NCBI GenBank assembly: GCA_024114885.1
Contig: CP099433.1
Coordinates: 372,001-436,000, forward strand
Origin: Septoria linicola
Lineage: Eukaryota > Ascomycota > Dothideomycetes > Mycosphaerellales > Mycosphaerellaceae
Reading direction: 5' to 3'
Length of the DNA: 64,000 nucleotides
Part shown: positions 1 to 11,639 of the stretch, one piece after another
Layout: every line of letters begins with the position of its first letter
How positions within the stretch are numbered: the stretch's first letter is position 1
Position numbers and translations under genes: made by a program
The notes under the pieces: generated by a model
Told to the model about the DNA's origin: nothing
The model's database searches: none
Seen by the model: the letters and a program-made list of their open reading frames with translations, nothing else

Positions 1-2640
1 TACGGTAGATAACGTTACTATAAGGAGCTACGAATTCTATTACCTAGTTCGTTCGTATTATTAATCAAGTACTTATAGAGTATGTCTCGTATAAGGTACG
101 GCCGTTCCTTAATAATATTAGTATTAAAGAGCCTAAGACGAAGTACGATAGTAAAGAGGTTGAACCTAGCCTCTACTATTACGTTATTAAACATATTATA
201 GCTATAGACGACGTTCTCTATAATATAGAACGAGCTATTATAACTATAGCTTTTAATAAGCTATAGCTCTATTACGAATAACTAGTAATCGTTAGTTACC
301 TTACTAGTATCGATAGTCGCTATCTAGACTTTGCGAGAGTAGCGAAGATTAAGAAATAGCCGACGCTAGAGAATTAGAAGAAGGTTCGAATCTTCCTCGG
401 CGTAGTTACGTACTACCGCGTCTAGGTTAAAGGTTTTATAATTATCCTTACTCTACTATTTAAACTCTTATAGAAGGATACTAAGTTTTAATAGACTACC
501 GAATACTAACTAGCTAAAGACGTCGTCTTAAAGGTACTAGTTTTAGCCCTAGCCCTAGTTACTCTTAACTATAGAGAAAGAGTAGGACTTATCGTCGTAG
601 GCGTAGATTCGAGTAGTAAAGGTTAGAGATATACGCTTTCCTAATATAACCGAGACGAGCTACTCCTTCGCTATCTAGTTCGATATAAGTCCGGCCTATT
701 TAACCTAGTAGAAGTTAAGTACGATACTAGAAAGCGCGAATACCTTAGAGTACTAAAGGTATTAAAGAAGCTAAAACTATAGCTGTTTAGAGTATACTTC
801 TAACTAGAGATTAATATAAATACTCTTATTTACTAGCTTAATAAGGCTACCTCTAATTTACCGAATATAGTAATAACGCGCTAGCTAGTATAGATCTACC
901 TCTTCGACTTCAACGTTATATATATTCCTAGTAAGAAGTATATAGCTCCGGATTCGTTATTAAGGAAGCCTATTATGCCTAAAGATATAGAGGCTATAGA
1001 ATAGGAAGAAGACGGAGATCTAATAATTAACGAGTAATTCTTCGATATCTTTTACGTTAACGCTTTCTCTATATAAGTAATTTAGAGCGAGCTACCTATA
1101 ATTAATAGGATCTACTCTTAGGAGTTAATAAATATCGCTTTCGTACTTATACGGATATAAAGACCTAAGAGAGTTTCTAATAACGAGTATAAGTAGTTAA
1201 GAAAGAAGTATCGGCTGTTTTATATTAAGAATAACTAACTCTAGCGCTAAGAGCGAGTAGCTAGACCCTTATAGCGAGTTATTAAGAAACCTAAAGCGTA
1301 GGCTCGTATTATTAAGGTATACTACTATAAGAACGGTTACTATAGCGTTAAGTAGATATATAATCTTATCTAGAAACGATAGTAGTAGAATAGAGTCTAG
1401 GCTTAGATTTTGCTCGCTATTCGGTAATATACTATTTATAGTCTTTAGTATAGGAGATAGGCACCTAGAGAACTATAGATCCTACTCTAAGTTATAGTCG
1501 GCTAGAGGTAGTATATCGACGGCTTATATATCTTAAAGAACTATTCGTTAATAGTTATACGCGAATCTCTATCGCGCTAGCTAGAAGTACGTATATTCTA
1601 GTACCTAGTAAAGAGTATCTCCTTAGTATAGATAGTAAGGTTTATATAGAAAGAGATCTTTTACTAGTAAGGTGCTACTATAGAAGTTATCCTCGATAAC
1701 TATAAGACTAACCTTAGTAACGTAGAGAAACTACTACTATCGTATAGTATTAAACATATTAACATTTCGCTATACTACCCTTAGTCTAATGCTATCGTTA
1801 AAGTCGGCTATAAGACAATATTAGACGCTTACTTAAAGCTCTCTAACGGCGGCCTTTATACGATTCGTGACCGTATTCTAGCTGTTCTATAGGTAGAGAG
1901 AACGATAATAGTCTCTACTACTAGCCTAATACTATCGGAGGTAATAATTAGACGTAACGTAGTACTACTAATCGAGCTAGAACACTATACCTTCTAGATT
2001 ATAGATTAGAGTAAGGTCAAGACTAGAGTAGAGCTCCTTACGATTCGAGCTCAAGCTCTAGAAGCTATAGAAACGACTATAGAAGAAGGACGACTACGTT
2101 AATAGCGTCTCTAAGAATAGAACAAGGCGTACTTCGATAAATATCGCTATATAGATCTTATTATACTAAAGGAAAGAGATCTCGTATTAGTATACCGCTC
2201 TAAGTTAAAAACTAGCTTTTTCTACAAGCTTATATTTAGATAGAAAGGCCTTTTTAGAGTATCTAAAGTATTATAGGAAGGTATATCGTATAAGCTTAAG
2301 GAACTAGATAGCTTAAAACGTAAGTATATCTATAAAAGGATAGACCTTAAGAAATATACCTTTCTATAAGAAAACCTAAAGCTAGTTCTAGATTAGGTTA
2401 AACTAGAAGAAGTACTACTACTAATAGAGAAGGTAATAGAACTAGGCCTTCTACCTAGGTACAAGTATCCGTAGATCTTTATTAGTAAGCTATTAGTAAT
2501 AACTTAAGATAAAAGAGAGAGTTATATACGCTAGCTATTAATAGAGCTTAAAGAAGAAGTAGAAGACTTAGTAAGCTAAAGGCTAAAGCTAGCCTAGTAG
2601 AGCTAAAGAAGTAGAAATTCGATAGGTAATACTTAATTAG
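1..2640 (+). mobile_element. Ty3/gypsy retrotransposon pol remnant, RIP-mutated, cut by the window edge
   Basis: In one forward frame, broken almost only by TAG/TAA, the region reads as the end of a gypsy reverse transcriptase, then an RNase H domain (about 590-960; a VGVD-type strand, then a run matching the usual glycine, leucine and lysine spacing up to the ADGLSR-like end), then an integrase core (about 1320-2010, including a recognisable YHPQ-type stretch with the P and following S still visible). CpA and TpG are nearly absent, so this copy has been through RIP and cannot encode protein. I could not find its LTRs. It is not obviously the same family as the gypsy element at 4712-11403. 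The family call is fairly secure; the end near 2640 is approximate. Confidence 0.75.
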
Positions 2641-3183
2641 AGGTATAAACTAAGATCTAGCTACTAAAGCCTAGCCTCTACTATAAAAGGGCTAATCTTT
2701 CTAAGATTATACTATTCTAAGCGCTTCTTTTAGTCCTAAAGCTACTATTAAGCTCTAATCGGAGCTTTCTAAGCTTCTCTTTTACTAGATTAGTAGAATC
2801 TAGCTAATCCTAACTATCTCGACGCTATTTTCTATAGCTAAGATAAGTATCTATATAGCTAGTTACTTCTCTAAGCCTAACTTTTAAGTATAGATTTTAT
2901 ATCTACTAGCTAACCTACTATCCTACTCCTTTTTCTAAGTCCTAAGCCTACTATTACTATAAAAGTTAGCTATCCTAAGCTACTTTCTACTACTAGGTCT
3001 TAAAATCTAAGCTAGACCTATACCCTTAAAGCCTATTTCTACTAGCGATTTCTAAGGTATAGTATCGCCGTAGAAGTCTACGTCTTAGCGATACTTTATA
3101 ATTAAGTAGCTAACTTTAAAAGACTATTACGTAGCGAGTAGTTGCTATTTTAACGCTCTAATTATCTTATATAAAAGTATATT
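2641..3183. other. RIP-mutated spacer between two transposons
   Basis: About 540 bp of CT-rich and TA-rich sequence with no usable reading frame. It may hold the mutated LTR of the gypsy remnant to its left. I see no gene or RNA in it. Confidence 0.4.
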
Positions 3184-4375
3184 ATAAGGGCTTAGATTCT
3201 ATCTATTTAGATAATATTAATACCTAGTATACTATCTACCTACTACGATTAAAGCCTTAACTCGTCTTAGTATACTACCTACTATATTATCGATAATTCT
3301 ACGATCTATTACTCTCTAGGCTCTCGGTAGTACTTCCTATATAATCTCTAGCTATCTTGCTTTATTATCTATTACGTCTAGGTTAAAACGTAGCTCGTAG
3401 ACCTTCTATTTAAGGTAGAACTAGATATACTCTATCGGGTTTATATTAGAGCTATACGTAGGCTACGTTATTATAATTATTAACTAATCCTTAAGGAACT
3501 AGCGTATATAGTAAGCTATATAGATAGAGGCGTTGTCTTACTAGAATACCTAGCTATCGTAGTATAGAAATAGGCCCTCTTCGAGTACCTAAGTATAAGA
3601 TCTTACTATATATCCTCCTCTTAGTATATCTAGATCTCGTTCTATAATAATAAGCTCTATATTGTTCGTACGCTTACTAATTAAGTACTAGACTATAATA
3701 GAGGCCTACTTGCCCTTAGGGTACTCTTTAATCCGTACTCTTGTCTATTTCTCGTATAGATAACTAAAGGCCTAGAGGCGTTACTTACTAGTCCTCTTCT
3801 TAATAGAACACTCGTCGCTAAACAGCTAATCTAACTAGTTTATAGAGCGATATAAGTAGGCCTACTATAGTCGTTAGCGAGTATAAGCCTCTATAAGGTG
3901 TAGACGACGTTTATACTACTAGTTTTGAAGCCTATAGTTATAAAGGATCGTTCTTAAGACGTTAGTACTAAAATTAGTACTAGTATCGTCTCTAATATTC
4001 TAATATATCTACTTAGGGTTCTTCCTTATAGCGTATACGATTAGGCGAGCGTCTCGAGAAGTATAACTAAGGAGACGACCTTTATAAGGCTTGTTCTATA
4101 CTATATCGCGTACTTTATACTATTAAAGGACTAATTTAATAGTCGATTTAGGAACGCGTTCCTTAGTCGCGATTTAAGACGTTATATCGCCTATACGATA
4201 ACGTCTAACGATTATATCTTTGAACTTATCTAAAAGCTAGTAATTAGGAGCACGATTTAGATCAATTTATATAAGAGTAGAACGTTGTAGCATAGTATAA
4301 TAGTTAATAGAAGTTACTATAGAGAACGCGTTAAGAGTCGCGTATCGCGCTAAGACGTAGACTTAAGCCCTAGTA
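3184..4375 (-). mobile_element. Tc1/mariner-like DNA transposon, RIP-mutated
   Basis: Read on the minus strand, the interval gives a transposase of Tc1/mariner type. From about 3.83 kb downwards there is a block with SDECS-like sequence, then KEYPKG, then a DNA-SIH-like catalytic block, and then NINPIE followed by a WFYLK-like stretch, which corresponds to the family's conserved NPIE-W motif. Several Trp and Gln positions now read TAG. Short matching ends (AGGGCTTA near 3188 and its complement near 4365) look like terminal inverted repeats and would give an element of about 1.2 kb, the usual size. The transposase call is supported by motif order; the exact ends are an inference from one weak repeat. 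Confidence 0.65.
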
Positions 4376-4711
4376 CTATAGTACTACGATTTACCTTCCT
4401 AGAGCCTTTTTCTATTACTAATTAGTAAAGTAAGATAATAATTTTCCGTCCTAAAGATCTTTTTTACTATTAATTTTCGCCTAACTAAAGGAATCGCTAA
4501 AAATATTAGTTTCTAGTAGAGAATTCTTAAAGTTTAAGGTTTTCGGCCTATATAAGAGTAGAGAAGCTTGAATCTTTAGTAATAGTAGCGCTAATAGCTC
4601 CTTCCTAGCTATTAATTATAGCGCTAGTAGTCTCTTATAATATAGAAAGCACGATCTAGTAAGCCGACTAGGTATACGAAAAATAAGGCTTTTTTAAGTT
4701 AATAAGAGTAA
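4376..4711. other. RIP-mutated spacer ending in the target duplication of the gypsy element
   Basis: No gene is visible. The last five bases, AGTAA at 4707-4711, are repeated at 11404-11408 and form the target-site duplication of the next element. Confidence 0.5.
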
Positions 4712-4882
4712 TATAAAAGAGGTATATAGTAATATATAGAGCGCCCTCCTAATAAGACTATTAGGATATCGTAAGACTAATTCTTACCTCCTTTCGGATA
4801 TATACGTATACTATAGTTATACTATACGCTAAGCCTACGAGCCTAAAGCGGGTCTTAGCCTTAACCTTACCTAGCTCTTATA
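4712..4882 (-). repeat. Left (3') LTR of the gypsy element
   Basis: 171 bp, starting TATAAAAGAGG and ending CTCTTATA. It matches 11,233-11,403 and, inverted, 63,501-63,671. The original TG..CA ends now read TA..TA, as RIP would produce. Confidence 0.9.
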
Positions 4883-5210
4883 ACTATCTCCTCTCCCTAA
4901 GAGAGCTACTCTTAGCGACACTCTTACTTAATAGGTTATATTCTAGGCTACCTATTTAGTCTTTATAATATACTTTATATATTCTGCGCCTATCGCGTCT
5001 CTAACACGTTATACCTATAGATCTTTAGTATATTACGTAAAACGCGCTACGAAGTAAAGGGTTACTATATATGTTTACGTTTACGTAGTAATATAATCTC
5101 TACTATAGCGACTACGTCGCTAGGCTCGAGTATATTCTTTAAAAACTCCTCTAACTCTCTCTTAGACTTTCTTTCTATATATAACATTTTCTATATTCTT
5201 AGTAAAGCTA

Positions 5211-6080
5211 GTGTCTCTATACGATTACTATACTATTAACGTAAGTACTATACTACCGAAACGTACTAGAGTCGTAGTCTCGAACTACCTACTCTATACC
5301 GTCGACGATATTAGAGGCTATAGAGATATCGATATCTGCCTCTACTATATTAAGTATACCTATAACGGTATAGCTCCTCGAATACTCCTTAACTACGCTT
5401 TAACTACTAACGGACTACGTATAGACGACGAGCTAGCGTACGATAGGGTAATAAAGCCTAGTTAGAAGGTTAAGTATTAGCGCTATAAGCGCTAATACTA
5501 CGTCTATAAGCGTATTACTAATAGAAACCTTAAGTAGTAGGCGCGCCGCGTACTATACTACTACGAGTAGCTAGAGACCCTCTCTAAGAGCGTACGTAAA
5601 GAGTAGGTAAAGCGCTACCTAAAGAGCCTCTATACCTCTATTAAGACCTCTAAGAGGGTCTTTACTAGTAATAAGGGCAAGGCGGTTAGTAGCTAGGATA
5701 CGCTATATAAGGCGAGCGTACTCGCCCTACTAGTAGCTAGCGCGATGTCTGTCGCCGGTCTAGTAGAGACCTAGCGCTAGTCTAACTTTATAGTAGCTAT
5801 ATTTAAGCTATAGTACGAGGTATACCTACTTTTCCTATACGATCCTCGTACGATACTAATACTCTTCGTAGACTAACTATATAGTAGGCGCCTCTAGCGA
5901 TACTCTAGACGCTACTATAGAGGCGGCCTACCTCGAGAGTAGTAACTAGAAGGAGTATAAGCTATTAGAGGACGTAGTATCTAACGAGGAGGTAGAGGAG
6001 GTAGACGAGGATAAGGACGTAGAGAGCGTCGACGGTAGTAGAAACGCTAGCGACGACACGCTCTCTACGAACGATAAATA
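5211..6080 (+). pseudogene. Antisense-oriented ORF inside the gypsy element, unknown product
   Basis: Between pol and the 3' LTR of the minus-strand gypsy element, a forward frame is open for 84 codons (5211-5465). It continues in the same style, interrupted mainly by TAG/TAA, to about 6080. It contains a short hydrophobic run (LALLVASAMSVAGL) and then a charged end rich in Arg and Gly. It runs opposite to pol, so it is either an extra gene of this retrotransposon family or captured host sequence. I recognise no family. That it is a real former gene is an inference from the long open frame. Confidence 0.35.
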
Positions 6081-9000
6081 AGCGTTTCGCTCGCTACCTA
6101 TCTACGCCTCTTATACTCTACTCGCGCCTATATAGGCTATAGTTAGATTCTTGCTTCTTACTTATAGGCACTATACGACCTACTTAGTAGGCGTATATAA
6201 ATAATATAGTTTACGCTTCTATATATCCTAAATACCTTAGTGATTTTCTTACTCTCTCGAATTTAAAGTTTACTCCTATATATAGGTTTAGCGCTTAGTA
6301 CTTAGTATCGCCGCCTTAGTACCTTAGCGTATTAGTGCCTTAGCGTATTAGCGCCTTAGCGCTTCTATCTTACTACGTGCCCGCTTACACGCTATGCTTC
6401 GAATACGTCTAGTACTATATAGCTACTAATATGTTCTTTAGGTTCCTACTAGTCGTACTCTTTAGGCTAGCCCTACTAGTAGATTAAGTACTAGCGTATA
6501 CCCTTCCTTACTCGAGTTCTAAGGATCTTCTTAACTTCCTATTTACCCTAGTAGTCCGCGAGTAGTATACTCTCTACCTACGTCTCGCTACCCTTCTAAG
6601 GTTCTAGAAGCGATATATAAAATACGTTATAGATAAGAGCGTCTAGTAGTAGAGCTAAGTAGTACGCCTACTTCCCTACTACGTTAATTACCTTAAAAGG
6701 CCTAGTAAACTTATCTACTAACTTCTTCGAAGGAACCTTTAATCGTAGGTTCTTTATCGATAGTAAGACTATGTCGCCGACCTTATATTCCTTAGCCTAA
6801 TACCTATTATTAAAGTACCTAGCCTACGCCTTACTTACTTCTCGCTAGCGTTTACTTAGCGTCTTATAGTTCTTCTTTAATCTTTCTATAGCTTCCTTAG
6901 TAGCTAGTATCTCTCTTTTAGAAAGCGCGCTCTAAGCTTCTCGCCTACTCGTTACTAGCTCTAGATTAAAACTGTATAGCGCTATAAATAGTAATACCTT
7001 TAGTGTTATATACGTACTATTATTATATACGAACTCGGCTTATACTAATAGGTCTACCTAGTTATCTTGTTACTCTACGTAGTAGATACGTAGGTAAGTC
7101 TTAAGCGTCTAATTCGCTCTTTCGGTTTACCTATCCGTTTACGGATAGAACGCTATACTTAGCTTACGCTTCGTATACGCCTCGTAGTAGAAGTCAGACT
7201 AAAACTAACTCGTGAATATAGACCCTCTATCGCTAATAATGCCTATAGGTATACTATAATACCTAATTACTTCTAATATTAAGACTCCTATAAGGTTACT
7301 ACTCGTATACCTCTTTATAGTTAGGACAAAGATAACTATCTTTATATATCGGTCGATAATAACTAGAATCGTATTATATACGTATACTTCTCGCTTACTT
7401 AGTAGAAGGTCTATAATAAAATCCTAAGTTAATTATTAGAATAGACGATCTAGTATAGGTAGCGTAGTTAGCTCGCTATATAGTCGATAGCGACGCGCCT
7501 TTACCTTCTAGTAACTCCTATAGGATTCTACGTATTATACGATATCCTTAGTTATCTCTAGCTACTAGTACTTCCTTCGTACTAGCGAGATAGTCTTGTC
7601 CTTACTAAAATAGCCTATAAGGGTATTATCGTAATATATACGAATTACCTATGTCTATAAGGCGTAGTCCTTAGGTATATATAGTAAATCGTCTACCTAG
7701 AGGTTTCTCTCTCTTATAGTATATTACTCGAACTAGCTACTACTCTATCGCTTACGAGTATACTACGCTTATACTTAGCTTAGCCTATACTAGCGCGCGA
7801 GTATATCTAAGGATCAAGTCTAAGATATTTACGTACGGCTCTTCGCTCTTAGTAATTATACCTACTACTCGTATAGGCGTTAAAAACTACTACTATAGGT
7901 TAGAGTCGGTACTTCTCTCTATCGAAGAATACTATTCTTTATAAGTCGTATAGATACGAGCTACGAGCGGTCCGCCTACGTCTCTCGTACTCTAATTATC
8001 CTATAGCTATAACTTAGTCTATAGAGTAGGTAGAAGGTTAGTTACCTCTACTACCTCCTTAGCGTAATCGCTACGCCTTAATAGCGCGTCGGCTAGGTTT
8101 CGCTTACCTACCTAGTACGTTATAACGAAGTCGAATAGGGCTAGGATTATAGCCTAATAGGCTTACCTACTAGTTAACTTCTTTATACCTATAAACCTAC
8201 GAAGGTTAGTATAGTCGACTAGTACGTCGATCGTATATAGAGCGTAGTTAAGGTACGGCCTCTACGCTTTAAAAGCCTTAACTACTATAAGAAGCTCCTT
8301 ATCGTATACCTCGTAATTATACTCTATAGTAATTATCTTCCTAGATATAAATATAATAGGGTACTATTTAGACCTAAAGAGTTAGCTAAGGATTATAGTA
8401 ATTACGTAATTAGAGGCGTCGCTTTCGACCTATAACCTAAGCGTAGGGTTAAAGTACCTTAGTAGTAGTACTATAGAAAAACGCTTTTTTAACTTAGTAA
8501 ACGCCTACTTCTCTCGTACGGTCTACTTAAGTAGGCCCGGCTTCTTACCTACTACGGCGCTCTTAGATAACGCTATAAGGGAAGATACTACTCTAGAGTA
8601 TTTAAAAATAAAACGCTAGTAGAAATTAGTAAACCTAAGGAAGGATTAAACCTCTACGAGCGTTATAGGCGTTAGCTACGCTACGATTACGTCTATCCTA
8701 CGTAGATCTATCGTAACCTCTCCGGTAGTTACTATAAAGCCTAGGAAATCGACTTCCTTCTACTAGAATTTGTACTTCGCTCTTTAAGTATAGAGTCTAA
8801 ACTTCTAGAGACGCGTAAGCACGTCGTATACGTCGCGTACGTAGTCCGCGCGGCTCTTACTATAGATAAGAATATTATCTAGGTATACTACGTAGTACGT
8901 GTCGACTAGACCTACTAGAGTATAGTTAATATACGCCTAGAACGTAGCTAGAGCGTTAGTTAGGCTAACTAGTATTACCTTATACTAGAAGTAGCTATAG

Positions 9001-11232
9001 CGCGTATAGAACGTAGTCTTCTAGTAGTCGCTAGGCTTAATACGAATCCGATAGTATATATCTATAAGGTCTAGAGTCGTAAACTATACGGCTCCTATAA
9101 GCCTATCTAGCGTCTCGCTAATTAAAAATAGTAGGTACCTATTCTTAATAGTAATCTCGTTTAACCCTTAGTAGTCGATATATAGCCTTAGTTTACTATC
9201 TTTCTTTAGTATAAATAGGATAGGCGTACCTACCTCGCTAACGCTACGCTCGATCTAATCGTACTTAAGGCCTATAGTAAGGTACTTCTTTAATTCCTCT
9301 AGCTCCTTACTCGACTAGTAATATAGCGGCCTAAAGAGTAGAACAGTACCTAGACGTAGCTTAATCGTATACTCTACGCTATCTACTAGCTTACTCCTTA
9401 TCTCTTCTATTAGGTTTAGAACGTTAGAGAACTATTAGAACTTAAGAGGAAGAGGGTTAACCTCTCTACCTTCGCCTATCTTACTTATTACTACTATATA
9501 TATAGTTAGTATATACTTTAAGTCCTTAAAAAACTTATAGGCTTCTCTAACCTTAACGTTTTTAAAAGTATCGCTATAGGTCTACTTATCCGAGCCGCTA
9601 TCGACTCGTATACGATAAGTACGCCTCTATAGCCGACCTAAGATTATATTAGGAGTTAGTATATCGTAGGTATAAAAGATTACGCCTACTATACGCTCTA
9701 CTCCTATAGAGTCTATAAGCCGTACGCGTATATAGTATACGCTATAATAATACTCTAATTCTCTAGTAAATAAAGTAGCTAGGGGTAAGGTAGTATTAGT
9801 TCGAACCGTAATACTATATTATAAGATAAAGGATCTTAATACTACGTTAATATTAGTAGTATCGTTAAGGAGGAATTAGGCTAGCTTAAGCCTATCCTAC
9901 GCCTCGACTACGCTCTCTAGGTAAGTCGTATTTACGACTTATATAGAGAGGTATATATCGCTACTAAGTTCGGTGTCTAGAGATCGTAGTCCTTCTCTAA
10001 TACCTTCTCTTTTTTTAGCGTCTCTATAGTAACCTTATATACTAACAGCTTCTTACTATTATCTTAGGCGCTTTAGTTAGAGTAGATAGAATTAGTACTA
10101 ATATACCTCTTCTACTTATAGCTATAGTATTCTAAATACTTATAGCCTATAACAGAGCGAGTAGAACCTTTATCGCTAGACCGACGCGTGTTATTCTCTT
10201 CTAGACTATCGTCGCGTCTACGTATAAGAGTATCGCTCCCTACGCGCTTACGCTTCGAGTACGTATCGCGCTCGTAGTCCCTATTACTCTAGCTTCTACT
10301 CTAGTTATACCGTATAGGAATTACCCTATCGGCTTACTCTAGGCGCCTTACTAACGTAACTAAATTAGCGCGCTTACTAGGTATAGTATAATTCTTAATA
10401 ATCTCTCGTTAAAGCGCTAGCTTTAACTTTATAAGAAGCTAGCGTACTAGCTACGCTTCGCTATAGTCGCCTAGTTAAGACTCTAAGTAGCCTAGCTCTA
10501 TAGCGAACTAGCGTACTCCTTAGCCCTTACCTTATTAGGCCTTCTTATACTCGACCGTTACAAGGATCGTACGATTCGCCTAATCTCTAATAACGTTATA
10601 GATAAAGCGCTTGAACTTAGTCTAAGTATAGTCTAGAGACATTACCTTAGAGTGTTCGTTATACTAGGTCTCTTACGCCTCGCCTACGAGCTATATAATA
10701 CTATATAGGACCTTCGAGTCCTCTATAATAAACTCTTATAGACTATTAAGGAAGATTACTTTAAGGCTACGAATAAACTCTCTCGCCTCTTAGACTATCT
10801 CGCCTTAGAAGGTACAAGGTTCTCTAACTTTAGAACCTTTATATTATATATACGACGCGCTATTATAAAGTATACTATCTATAATACTAGCGCTAGCGTC
10901 GTCTTTAAGATCGATAACGTCGAGGGTACTAGAGGTAGCTAAGGATAGAGATTCTAACTTCGTAAGGAGCTAATTATTCTCTCGTCGTAGAGCGTATACT
11001 TCTAAGCGACGACGTAGTTCCTAATTCTTAGCTTTAAGCTATATACGCTCTACGTACGTACCGTCTTCGGTTATACTAGTAGACTCCTACTCTCGAACCT
11101 TGTTAGCCTCTATAGGATTACCTTAATCGTCTACTTTACCTATTACGAGCTCTAGCGGCGCCGTGCCTACGTTACGTTAGAGAGCTATAGGCCTCTATAG
11201 ATTACTATCCTTAGAAAGAGAAGAATTAGAAT

Positions 11233-11403
11233 TATAAAAGAGGTATATAGTAATATATAGAGCGCTCTTCTAATAAGACTATTAGGATATTATAAGACTA
11301 ATTCTTACCTTCTTTCGGATATATACGTATACTATAATTATACCGTGCGCTAAGCCTACGAGCCTAAGGCAGGTCTTAGCCTTAACCTTACCTAGCTCTT
11401 ATA
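11233..11403 (-). repeat. Right (5') LTR of the gypsy element
   Basis: 171 bp, the same length as the left LTR, differing from it mostly by C/T and G/A changes. It is followed directly by AGTAA (11,404-11,408), the second half of the target duplication. Confidence 0.9.
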
Positions 11404-11639
11404 AGTAACAACGATAGTATCTAAGTCTTAGTCCTTATCGGTAATAGTAAGGTATATACTATAGTAGTTAGTAGTAGCGTTAGTAGTATACGACGGCTAT
11501 AGAAGCGTTAAGGTAAAGTAAACTTTTAGTTATCTTTTTAAACGATAACTAAAACCTTACGTAACTAAGCCTCGCGTATAGACCTCTAATCCTAATAGTA
11601 GTTACGCTACTACGATAAGGTATATAATTAGGCTACTTT

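Larger units (their letters stand above)
4712..11403 (-). mobile_element. Complete Ty3/gypsy LTR retrotransposon, RIP-mutated, minus orientation
   Basis: The element is 6692 bp long, with two 171-bp direct LTRs and AGTAA duplicated on both sides, so it is a complete insertion. On the minus strand, pol is recognisable. The reverse transcriptase lies around 8.85-9.3 kb and contains LRLYIDY, GLNEITIKNRY, a TTLDL block and YLDN in place of the YxDD box. RNase H and integrase follow towards 7 kb. The gag end lies near 10-11.2 kb, next to the right LTR, which is therefore the 5' LTR. Many Gln and Trp codons are now TAG. A second copy of this family starts at 63,501 in the opposite orientation. Confidence 0.88.
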
